DNA of 64,000 nucleotides from Parascedosporium putredinis. Its lineage: Eukaryota; Ascomycota; Sordariomycetes; Microascales; Microascaceae. A model generated the notes under the pieces. That model was not told the DNA's origin. It saw nothing but the letters and a program-made list of their open reading frames with translations, and ran no database searches. Below, piece by piece: positions 35,433 to 46,300 of the stretch. Each line of letters begins with the position of its first letter. Position 1 is the first letter of the stretch. The stretch is taken from the NCBI GenBank assembly GCA_949357655.1, contig CASHTG010000018.1, positions 248,001-312,000 of the forward strand, read 5' to 3'. The translations under genes were made by a program, and so were the position numbers.

Positions 35433-37435
35433 TCAATCACTATTCATCGCCGCCTTGAACGCCCGAAGCGCCCTCTCCCGACTCTCCTTATGCTGCACAA
35501 TCGGCTTCGGGTACCCAGCCTTACGCGCCCTCTCCCCCATCCGCGCGCGTACGGATCGTGGACGGCGGGATCGCCGGCCGGCACGTCCGCCAGCTCGGGA
35601 ACCCACTCGCGGATATACGCGCCGTCCGGGTCAAATTTTTCGCTCTGCAGCAGGGGGTTAAAGATGCGGAAGTAAGGCTGGGGGTCGGCGCCGACGCTGG
35701 CGCTGAACCCCCACCCGCCGTTGTTGCTGGCGAAGTCGCCGTCGATGAGGTGCTCCATGAAGTAGCGCTCGCCCATGCGCCAGTCCAGGAGTAGGTCCTT
35801 GGCCAGGAAGCAGGCGACGATCATGCGGCACCGGTTGTGCATCCAGCCCATGTGGTGGAGCTGGCGCATGGCCGCGTCCACGATGGGGTAGCCGGTGCGA
35901 CCCTCGCACCAGGCGGCGAAGTGGTCCTTGTTGTAGACCCATTCGACGTTGGAGAATTCAATCTTGAAGGGCTTGTTCATACTGTTTGGTGGTCAGTGGA
36001 TTATACGAAGAAGAGCTTTCTGTCCATTGTGCCTCTCTGCTATACACTCTCTAGGCATCTCTTTTGTCCATTTTGCTTTTCATCACCCTCCAACCAGAAT
36101 CTTACTTACCAAATATAAGGCCAATTGACCAAAATATGCTTATAAAACTCCCGCCACGCCACCTCCGCAATCCACTTCCTCGCACCAGCGGCCCCTGATC
36201 AAGCTTCCGCGTCGTATTCCGGTCCTGCGCCGTCGACACGCACGTCCGCGCACTGATAGCCCCCACGGCCAAGTACGCCGAGATCCTCGACGTGGCCGCC
36301 CGCGCAGGCGTGTTCCGCTCCTCCGCGTAGTCCTCGAGGTCCTCGTCGCAAAGGCCTGCAGCCTCTCCATGGCCGCGCCCTCGCCCGCGGGCCACAGGTC
36401 AGCGAACCGGCGCGCGTCCGCGTCCGCGAGGCGCTTGCTTTCGGGCTGCGGGGGCAAGGGAGCGTCGAAGACGTCGGCAAAGACGTCGCGCGCCGAGGCG
36501 GGGTTGCGCTGCGGCGGGTCGAGGGTGTCGAGGAGGTCGTAATTCGCGTGGACGTGGGCTACCCATTTTTTGAACCAGGGGAGTACACGGCGTATTGCTT
36601 TCCCGCGCCGCTTTCTAGGCTGCCGGGGCCACGACGCAGGTATCGTGCTCGAGGGTAAAGGCCACGCCATCTCCGTCGAGCAGGCGCACAAGGTCGGTCT
36701 CGCGCCGGAGCTCGTCGACTTCGTACTCCATGTTGGCGAATAAGTGCTTCGCGCCCCACCCCTTTAGTAACTCGGCGATCCGTTCAGGGACACGCGCGCG
36801 CCTCTCGACCGTCTCGACGTGCAGAGGTACGTCCAGCGCGGCAAGGTCAGCCCGCAAGACCTCGAGCGTGCGAAAGATAAAGTCTACGCGGGCCGGAGAC
36901 GTCAGGTGAGCCTCGAAGTCCTGGGGACTAACAATGTACAGACACACGAGGGGTATCCGCGCGGCGGCAGCCTTCTTGCCGGCGAGGTACAGCGCGCGGT
37001 TATCCTGGGTGCGTAGGTCCCCTTTGAACCAGTGGACCACGGCGCGGCCGGGAGCCACGGCATCGCGGCGCGCTTGGGTCTCGCGGATGGCGTCGTCGAG
37101 GTCCTCCATGGGGCGGGAGAGCTCGCCAAAGGTATAGGCGCTCGCGCGGTAGTTGCTCATCTCGGGCGGGTAGTACTTGCGGAGCTGATGCCGCTCTCCT
37201 CGGCCAGGTCCGCAGCCGGGTGGGGAGCAGTCAGGGGGTCCTCGGGCGAGCGGGCCCGGCGCCTCTTGCGGGGATCGCGACTCTTAGGCTCAGACTTGTC
37301 CGTGGGCGAGCGTTTGTGAGGCATCGTGGTACTAGAGTGCCGCAAGGCAGGAAACGGCGTAAAATAGGGACGAGCTTGGCGGGTGACGAATAGAAAGCGC
37401 CGTGAGAGGTTCAATGGTGCCCGAAATATGCGCAT
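35433..37435 (-). CDS. PHR1: Class I CPD photolyase with mitochondrial-type presequence, two exons
   Basis: A light-driven flavoenzyme that splits UV-induced cyclobutane pyrimidine dimers. Exon 1 is 37435-36110 and exon 2 35981-35433, with a 128-nt intron (GTAAGT...ACAG) joining [14 protein letters not shown]. The N-terminal alpha/beta domain starts with [20 protein letters not shown] (photolyase DLR..DN.AL motif). The FAD domain holds [37 protein letters not shown], and [20 protein letters not shown], diagnostic for class I CPD photolyases. The end is [20 protein letters not shown]. From ATG 37435 the first 37 residues are Arg-rich with no acidic residue, like a mitochondrial presequence; ATG 37324 (MPHKRSP...[11 protein letters not shown]) would give a form with a basic nuclear signal. 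Six bases are inferred missing (five in exon 1, e.g. GG at 37181-37182, and one in exon 2); restored lengths are 626 or 589 aa. Confidence 0.93.
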
Positions 37436-39321
37436 ATACGATGATACATTACCTAGAGGTTATCATGGAGCACGCACTACAGAGAGAACGCAGCAGAGAG
37501 AAAGGAAGATGAGATCTATAGCTCTAACTATAAACTAAGTGACAGGCTATCAACTTTAACTACTTCGTATAGGGGTGTTCACCGTATATTCTACCACCAT
37601 AGGCGGAGCGAAGAAAGCTCCCCGATGCCAGCGACGTCATGGCCATGTTGGGATCGGAGGCTCAAGGTACGGATCGATCGACTTAGTTTCGGTGGCTTCG
37701 CGCCAGCCAACCAAGAGCTCCCGTCACTCCGAGCAATTGAACTGGCGCCGACTCAAGCAAGGGGCCCTTTTTAGACAAGTTCTTTCTTCAATTTCATACT
37801 TGTATGTAAACCTCGAATATTGCTAAGGCGCTCGCGTCCACATGATTCTGCAATGTTCGTCTCTGAAGCGCACAAATTCGATCAAGTTGAGATCCATGGA
37901 AGCACCCAAGAAAAGTTCTGGAAGGTGCGTTCGGGTGGGTACAGTGTCATCATCGGCTGCATGCACTGGATCCCTCGCCCCCACCTTTTCTAACCTTTGC
38001 TTCTCCCACCATCTCAAATGGCCTTTGTTGATGCCTCGAGTGCTCCCATCGAATCGATTTCAGCTCGACGGAATCCTTGTCTATTCCCAGGCTCGGGGAA
38101 GGAAAATATCTGACAGGTGCCTGGACTAGCCAGGGACGCGACCGCGTCAACATTGTAACGACTACACGACACAAGAGATTTCCCACTGCAAAGGAGCGAG
38201 AGTATTGTCGGGAAGAACGGAAGCGTGGAAGACTGAAATTGGCCCATTGCATCTCACCTCCTCCGTGTCATATCTTTCTTTCCTTTCCCAACCATCAAAT
38301 TCTCTCGGAAACTGGGGACTAGGACCGGGACTCGAACCACAGAACCCCCAAGTGCGCCCTCTTCTGTTGCTGCCACCACCAACTGTCACCCTACGAAGAT
38401 CCATCAGGTCTTACATCTCCGGGTGTGGCTGGCTACCATCTCTCACTCAAGGCTCAACCCAAAAGGGAAGCGTAAACAAAAGAAAGGAAGGCGAAATAGC
38501 ACGTTACCTGTGCCGACAATTCCTCCTCGGTCGGCCCGGACTCTGTCTCTCGCCTCATCCGGCACCAGGCCGCCCAACCCTGCACCTGTCGAACACACCC
38601 CGTTTGACCCTTCCGGAATCCCGCATCCCCTTTCGGCCCCCTCCCGAGCGGCCCTTTCAAAAGACCGCCATCTCCATTTTCGTGGTCCTTGCCCCAGTAT
38701 CTGCGTACTGGTTGGAAGTCTTCCGTGCCCTCTTCCGTCGCACACAGTGGAGAGTGTACGACCGTGTCGGAGACCAGCGTTGAAATCGCACCCTCGCGCA
38801 GGGAGACGTTCTCAGTTCACACAGTCGCCGCAGTGCCATCGAGCGCGGCATTCGGAACCCCTCCGGCTGGAGAGTGGACATACGTCGGTGTACTCCCATC
38901 TTTCTTTCACACCCTTCCCCCTCCGTGGCCCCTACCGCCCCCATCTTCCGTCCACTTTGCGACATCCGAGGAGCACCCTTCCGGAAGGTGGAGCTTGCCC
39001 TTGAATCTCGGCGTGGCTGCACCTCTTTGGTTGAGGGGCTACGTCTCACGACACCCTCTTTGTCCAACCCGGGCTCGGTTACACATCTCCCCTCGCTCGC
39101 CTCACGCTTTCGCCCACCCATCACGTCGCCTTAATTCTCCAGATCTGGCGGTATCCCACACAGTCATACACCTACACTCGTACCCACGCTCATACACCCC
39201 CGCCCTTTTCTTTAGCTCCCCTTCCCTCAGTCGACACTTTCCCGCCACTCACCCTCTTATTTCACTTTGGCCGACATCCAACACACGCCGCCCCCCCGCC
39301 ACCCCCTTTCTTACGCCCGCC
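37436..39321. other. Divergent intergenic region photolyase / XLF
   Basis: 1.9 kb that must contain the photolyase and XLF promoters. The right half (38500-39320) is strongly C-rich on the plus strand and contains long open frames that I attribute to composition. 37440-37580 is AT-rich, next to the photolyase start. No motif-level support for a gene. Confidence 0.5.
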
Positions 39322-40919
39322 ATGTCCGTAACAGCAACCTGGCGTCCGCTACCCTCAAACGGGCCGGCGGCCTGCCGGCTCTCCTCGCGTCCGCCCGCTT
39401 CTCCACGGCCTCGTACGCCCTCCACATCACCGACCTTGCCCACATCTGGTCCGAGTCCCTCGACCGCCGCGCCATCATCCTCCGCGCCCTCAAGGAGGAT
39501 GCCAGCATCGACCCTTCCGACGGTGAGGACAACATGACCTCGTTCCTCAAGTGCCTGCGCGCCGCCTTCGATCCGGATGACCCAATGCACAGCCGCACCC
39601 GCTTGGCCGTCGAAGCCGGTGGCGGCAGCGGCGCGACCGGGGCCGCTGCCGATGATCTTCTCGTCACTGCCACGTGCGAACTACCCCGCGAATTGTCTGA
39701 AAAGCCTCTCGTGTGGCGCATGTACCTCAAGATGCAGCCCGCCTCCACCACCACCGCCGAGCTTGTCTTCCCGCTCGTTGAGGCCCATCGCGCCCAGCAG
39801 CAGCAAATCGCCTCTCTAGTCGAGATCATCAAGCAAAGGACTCCGTCATCAACAAAGTCCTCGACAAGCTCGAGGCGACTGGTACCTCTCTCGAGCATGT
39901 CTTCACAGTCCTCTCGTCCAAGCGACGAGTGACGCGAGAGCAAGCCGAAGCTCGCATCAAGGGTCTCGCGACCTTTGATTGGGATGCTTGGAATGCAAAC
40001 GTTGCTGAGGACTCTCGGCAGAGCCCTGACGGCGAGGTGCCCGAGCTGTTACGCCGCGTCTTTGATCGCGGCGGTCTCGAGTACACTCAAAGGAATGACT
40101 CAAAGACCTACGCAGAGGGCCTCGGGGACTGGTGGCATCGCATGACGGGCACCGCGGGCATTCTTCTCCCCGGCGACGATGGTGGCGATGACGATGACAT
40201 TGGAGCTCAGGATGCCAGCGAGCCCGAGTCCACCACGATCGGAAAGGGCTCCGCCCCTCCTCCCAACGTCAGCCATCTTCCTCCCGCCGGACCAAGTCTC
40301 CTGTACCGGCGTCCTCTCCAAAGCGCCCTCTTCCCAGTCGCACCTCCAAACCCAAAGCCCCGGCACCGACAGACGATGCTCCCACCGCCTCTGAAACGGA
40401 AAGCGAGGATGATGCCCCGCCCCCCGGAAGACGGCCGCACCACCTACCCGTCGTCTAGGCGCTATCGGCGGCTCCCGCCCTCCGCCAGCGCCGAAGCCGG
40501 ACCCTCCCCTACAAAGGACGACGGCGAGCCCACGGCTTCCGAATCAGAATCAGAACAGGCCCTTCCCCGGCAGCATCCACTCGCACGGGGAACAACCGCG
40601 CCGCCCGCGAAACGGCTGCCCGTCCCGCTTCCGCCTCCGGCAGCGCCACGCGGTCGCCCACTCCTGAAGAGGGCGGCGACGCAGAAGCAAAGTCTCCGCC
40701 CGCCAAGTCTTCGCCGGCGCGGCCGAGAGGCGCGGGACTGGGTAGGATTGGCGGTATCGGTGGGATCGGAGGGGCTAAGGCTAGCCCGCGGCAGCCTTCG
40801 GAAGAGGACGAGGAGGATGGATTTGATGGGGGCAGCGGGGCGAACAAAAGGAAGACGAGGTCAAGAGTCCGGTGAAGAAGCAGATTTCGAAACCTGTGAA
40901 GAAGAAGAGAAAGTTTTAG
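39322..40919 (+). CDS. NEJ1: Non-homologous end-joining factor XLF/Nej1
   Basis: XLF/Nej1 bridges broken DNA ends with Ku and Lif1/XRCC4-ligase IV in the nucleus. The N-terminus MSVTATWRPLPSN leads into the XLF head domain: LPALLASARFSTASYALHIT, then DLAHIWSESLDRRAII, then SIDPSDGEDNMTSFL, which closely follow the family pattern. A coiled-coil region (LVFPLVEAHRAQQQQIASLV, KVLDKLEATGTSLEHVF) comes next, then FDWDAWNANV, a long disordered Ser/Pro/Arg tail and the basic end KKQISKPVKKKRKF, TAG at 40917-40919. Two missing bases are placed: a G at 39361-39363 and an A at 39835-39837. The tail needs a net two more; several frames there are locally coding-like, so its exact sequence is unreliable. 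The minimum restored length is 533 aa. No intron is required. It is divergent from the photolyase. Confidence 0.88.
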
Positions 40920-41481
40920 GATAAAAGTTTCTCCTTTGTGTCGGAGAGTAGCGATCCTCCCTATTTCTTTATGTATATGATGATGATGTCGACGTCGCAA
41001 AAATAAATTCTGTTCAAATGCCCGCACAAGCAGCTCTCGATTTCTTTTCAAGTCCTTCCTTCCGCCTTGCCTCTTTGGCGGAGTAGAAGCAAAGGCGGTG
41101 AAAGATGCTCGTCCCTGCAAACGCCACTCCATTCATCATCGTGGTCGCGCAACCGCACGCAAACCATCCTCAAGGCCATCAATCTCGACCGACGACCCGC
41201 GTAAAGAGGGACGACCATTTCAAGATGGACAAAATAGGATTGACAAGGACCGCCGTAGAGCACGCAGCGTCAATTTTAGTCCGAGGAACGCATCCCACGC
41301 CTTCCGACCGTCCATCATCAACCCCTCCAGCGTGAGCAAGTGAGTAGAACAGCCTACCTTTTTTCCCCCGTCTTCCCCTTAGCTCCCGTGCCATTTTGTT
41401 CTAGAGTGCTCTCCGAAAGGTCAAAACTCGAGATTTCATCCTTCTTACCTATTTCCTCTCCCTTTCTCACTGATTCCAGTT

Positions 41482-43330
41482 ATGGGCTGTTCTCAACGAC
41501 TCAGAGCAATCCGCTCTCCTTCCACTAACACGCGTTTGCGTCACACCATCCAACACGATCCAAACCCACTCGGCTTGTCTTTTACGCAAGGCCACCGAGG
41601 AACCCCAGCGTATCTCCCTCCGCCTCTGCTCTTCGGAGGCAGCCTGGTAATGTCGGATAGCGTAGACCAACCCCGGGACGGGGAGCCATCGCCAGAGTAG
41701 CGGTCAGCCGAAAGATAAAAAGGGCCTCCTACCCAAGTTCCCCTCCCCGCGAGCGACGCAAACAGGGTCCCTTGCGTATGCCTCGGCGAGGCAGGAGGAC
41801 GCACAACCTCTCTACCGGTGAGAGGTAGCCAGTTGTTGAGAACGAGTTTGAGACGTAAGAACGACCTTGCTCCTCCCCGAGGTAAAGAACCGAGGTGACA
41901 CTTATCGTCAAGCCTGTTTGCTCTCTTCGCCCTCGGATGACGATCTTTTCTTCTTTTGCGGACGCAGAGCGTGGGTTTACCTCGCAAGACAGCTCCTCTC
42001 TTGCTCACGACGACGAGGGCGGTAGCTGACGGTGCCATGATCTATGCCCCCTTCCGAAGCATATCACAACGCCCCCTCTTCGGACACGACCGGGAAGGGG
42101 GCGTTCATCGGTCGTGTCTCCCGCCCGAGGATGGAGGCATACCGGCTCGGTAGCAGGCCGACCACACCGATAGTAGCTTCCGAGGCCGGTCGCCTAGAGA
42201 GGCGAGCTGTAAACCAGGCAAAGAAAGCGTAGTCAGTCATGATCCAAGGATGCAACGATGACCAATGTTTTGCTGCAAGCGACTGCTCATGGATACTGTG
42301 GAGTCTTCCGCTTCACCGAACGCATGATGGCCTCCACCGGTGGACTCTCCAGCCGTACGATTTCCTCGAGCGCAGGGACGGCAGTCCCTCGAGGAATACC
42401 AGCAGGTGGTCTTTGCCACCCAGGTCTCTTCTCTCGCCCTTCCACAAGCCCCTCCTCTTCCCCTAGTCTCCGCCCTGAGCCAGCAACATTGTCCACCCGA
42501 GGTTAACTCGGGCGGCCTCACCCACCCTCGCTCAGAGCAGCAACAGCACTCGCCGGTCTGCATCGAGCTCGGGCGTCAAAAAGAGTCAGCGACGACCCCA
42601 GGCCGGCGAGCCACCATCCAAGCCCGTGTCCATGAAACGCCTCAGCTCGCCGCGCACAACCCGCGTTCCATCTCGAACCCCCTTCCAAAGGGGAAACCTT
42701 GGTCCCCCCTCGCCCTCTCACAGATGGCGAGATCCCGGAATGCTCCCTTACGGACCCATATCGTTTGCCAGGCCGCCCGGCGCAGATCTCATCCAGGGGA
42801 CCTCGTCGACCACCTCGTCGACCTCGCCGGCCTCGCCCCATGGAAAAACACGGCTCCCCTGCCACAGACGGACGGGCCATGGGGTCTGTTGCCGCCTTCA
42901 TCGGTATCATCGGTACACCTTGTCCTTCCTCTCCTCTCTTTCGCCCACCTCCCCTGTTTTGTCGGCCGTATCCGGCCACCTCCCCAGCCCACGACATGGC
43001 AATCTGCTACCTTTCCTTTCCGTCATCTACACGATTTTGCTACATCACCATCTCCTGTCGCTCGAGGATACAACCTCGACCACGCTCAATCTTTGCTCGC
43101 CGGTTGAAAAATCCCACTCTCCTCGTTTTTTCCCACGCCCCCTCCCCTCCATTTCCATCCCTTCTTTTTTTTGTTGTAGCAAACTCGGCTCGATGCCCAC
43201 ACTCCTGTCTTGTTGTCTGCTGGCCCCCGCCTCCTCCCCTCCTTCCCCCTAACCCCCTACCTTCCTCCCCCACGAATGCCATGTCCAAACCTGGTCAGCA
43301 CAGTCCAGTTTCCGTCTCGAGTCCTGCCAC
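41482..43330 (+). CDS. Possible frame-broken gene for a Ser/Pro/Arg-rich protein, unidentified
   Basis: I do not recognise a family. Coding-like stretches follow one another on the plus strand: 41482-41697 (MGCSQRLRAIRSPSTNTRLR...), 41699-41818 (SGQPKDKKGLLPKFPSPRAT, QEDAQPLYR), 42044-42232 (PPSEAYHNAPSSDTTGKGAF, RPTTPIVASEAGRLERRAVN) and 42494-42680 (SRAASPTLAQSSNSTRRSAS, KRLSSPRTTRVPSRTP). The last three share one frame. The composition is that of disordered fungal proteins, with Ser/Arg-rich low-complexity text rather than a fold. Given the density of missing bases in neighbouring genes, a single broken gene is plausible, but C-rich DNA also produces such frames by chance. A further block at 43655-43810 (GKKWKAAYGSLSRSGDKAEM, EALFRGAVGITLKP) might be a terminal exon. 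Bounds and exon structure are guesses. Confidence 0.25.
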
Positions 43331-46300
43331 CCAATCTGTCCTGTTCCATGAGTGATAGGAAGACACCCATACTCTCTTTTCGTGTTTTCTCTTCTTATTG
43401 ACGGCAACTCCAGGGATCAAGGGGTGGGGGCGTTTCCAACAGCCTGTACCTACTTACCCTCCCTTCTACACCCTTATCCTCGCGCCCATCCATCACACCC
43501 CTTCACCCCCTTTTGTTTTCCTTTCTTCTCCTTTTCCCTCCCCCTAGTGCCACCTTTCCCTCTATCCACCATAATGACCTTGCTTCCGCGGGCCTTCCGT
43601 TGCACAACTGTCCATATCGAGGTGTTGAATGATATGCAAGATCCGGCAGGTTGAACGGCAAAGGGCAAGGGCCGCAAACGAGCCATGCCAAGGACCGCGG
43701 TGGGTGCAGGCAAGAAATGGAAAGCCGCATACGGCTCCCTATCCCGGTCCGGGGACAAGGCAGAGATGGAGGCCCTCTTTCGGGGCGCGGTGGGCATCAC
43801 GCTCAAACCGACAACTCAGCGTACATATGCGGTTGCAATATCTGCCTCTATCCATCCCTTGTTTTTGTCACGCTTCTTCATCCCATCCCTTTTGGCTCTC
43901 CATCTCTCTCTTGTCTCTCTCTCCCTCTTCTTCTCTTTCTTTCTGCTACTCCTTCATGTCCCTCTACCAACAGCCGGGTTTCTGTTGCTTCTGGCCCATA
44001 TAGGAAAACGCATTGGTGAGCAAGCGGGCAGGCTAGTGCCGGGTCCCGTCAGTAGCCGACCGAAAACAGAGCATGGAAGATCATTGCTTGTCTCGTCCTT
44101 CCTGCCTACCCCCTTCCACCTCCTCAACTTGCAAGAGCCGTGTGATGGCATGTAATGCCAGGGAATGAGTTTATACATGTACCCCATAGATGTATGCAGT
44201 TTTGCCACTCTAACCATTAAGGCGGGACAGATTCTGCGGCGACTCCTCTCAAGGGCTCCATGGCAGAAGGACCTCTCAACTCTTGTCCTTATCAGGAAAT
44301 CACCATTCTTTAGGTACCCAAACACCGCCAGGCTCGTATCTAAATGCAGCTTGGCAGTGGCGTTCTCTCAGAGGGAATTTCTTTTCTTCCACAGCGGGGC
44401 TTGTAGTTGTCTGGGAATCGGAACACCTCCCCCACACAAGGTCTAGCCTGGGCGGATGTTAGTCAAAAAATCCCCCGAAGCATACGCACAAAGAAAAGCC
44501 GTTGCTTGTCAGATTTCCTTTGACCTGCATCACACGACGCCTTCTGACGTTGGGATAGCGTTGGTGTGCAGCGTCTTGGCCCCCTTGCCCTCTCACACCC
44601 TGTCCCCTGGATTTCCCGCACGTTCTTCTTTTCTAATATTTTTGTAATACGTTTGTCTATGATAGCGTAAGAGAAAAGTATTAAAGCCATGCTTAATCAA
44701 TGGCTTTTGTTTCCCCGCGGGCTTCGATGAAGGATCCAGTCTCAAAGGCTCTTCCTATACCTCGGTATTCGCCAGCTTTTTGACGGCGGCCTTGGCGACA
44801 GTCTCTCCATGACCCTGAATTCCGCGCTCCCAGCTGGCAGCCAAAATTCTGTTTACCGTGCCCTCATTCTCAACGGAAAATGGGCCTTCATGTGCTAAAC
44901 GCAAGCCACCGCCGCCCGGGGTCCTCTCTAGACATGATCCCCAAAGACACATGCGGCTGTGGTTGTGCAACCACCTCTCAAGCCTCGACCGGAGTTACCA
45001 GTGTTTGAATAGTCCGGGGCTAAACCCAGTGGAAACGGGGACCCGGGAATTGTCCACCAGCGTCGAATGAGAACAGGGAAATTTATAGTCTTGCATATTG
45101 ACTCTTCCACTCCCCGCTCTCCCTCCTTCCTCGCCCCATTCGCAGCTCGCCAATGATGCAAGCACAGACTCAATTTTTGCACTGCACGTCAACTCCCAAC
45201 GAGCCCAATAAGGAGTGGTGTTATGTGCGGTATGTAGCCAAGAAGGCAGTAGGAAATCGTGTACGAGGCAGAGTAACTGAACGCCGGAATGGGGAGAGGG
45301 GGCAAATGGGGGACTAGATTATGCTTATCACTCTTCCGTCAGGCTCCCACGCCGGGAAACAGTATGCATGTGAACAATAATGCACCTCAATCCTTCGACA
45401 GAGTTGTCCACGTCCCAAAAGTTTCACAGGTAGACAGACTGCAAATGAACCCCGCTTGTGTCTTCGGGCCCCGAGATGCCGCATAGCTGCGAACAACTTA
45501 CCGCCGAGCGACGGGTGGGTGGCAACCTTGGCTCTCGAGAGGCGCTGGCACCTTTATCAAGACGTCTTTCCAGCAGCTGCGTTAATATCTGTTTTCGCCT
45601 TGAGAGTACCGAGGAACCAAACGAATTTGATCCACTAAAGGAGAGAATGCAGGCCCCCTCCATCATTGTCTGGCTTCTTGTCCTTGAATTCGTTTGGTCG
45701 CAGGCACCTCTTGGCGCCGATGGAAGACCAACTCTCAGCGTGGCAGAGCCGTCGAAAGGTCGGCCTGGAGAAATAAGGGAAAAAGCAAAGAAATAAACAC
45801 TAATACGGAATGCACCTCTGCATCTTTATTTTCAATTCTTCGGGGATTTTCTTTTTCTCTTCTTCTTTCTTCTTTCTTCCTTTTTTCCCCCGAGCCACCT
45901 CCTTTCCAAATTCAGAGATGCATCGTAGAATCCTGAGAAAGCAGCATTGCAGATGCGGGCTCTATCTGCAAGGTTCTCTTGGGCATTGGGGAAGGCCATA
46001 GGTAGAAAGGAGCCGAGAGGCTGTCCAAGTGCCAAGAACAGAGGTATTCAAAGTCCCTCTAGCATTAATGGTATTGATTGAGGACGGTTTCTCGGCGGAG
46101 AATCGAGTTTTCGATCTTTTCTGAGAGGACATAGATAGTAGGAAGGCTTGATTGTTGAATGGGGTTGCCGGTTGAATCGCCCTAAACTTCCAAAGGACGA
46201 TACAAACGGCCCCAGAAACCCAGTCGAGGGAGCCTCTTTTCCCGAAATAGCACTTGGTCTAGCGGGAGGGGCGGATAGCACATCATACTGACGCCGATTT

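Noticed and set aside
38320..38345. Apparent tRNA T-arm (GGTTCGAGTCCC on the minus strand)
   Set aside because: The flanking bases do not form the five-pair T stem, and no anticodon or D arm can be folded next to it.
41541..42038. 165-codon minus-strand open frame with basic N-terminus
   Set aside because: It overlaps the coding-like plus-strand block, shows no motif, and is probably a shadow of C-rich sequence.
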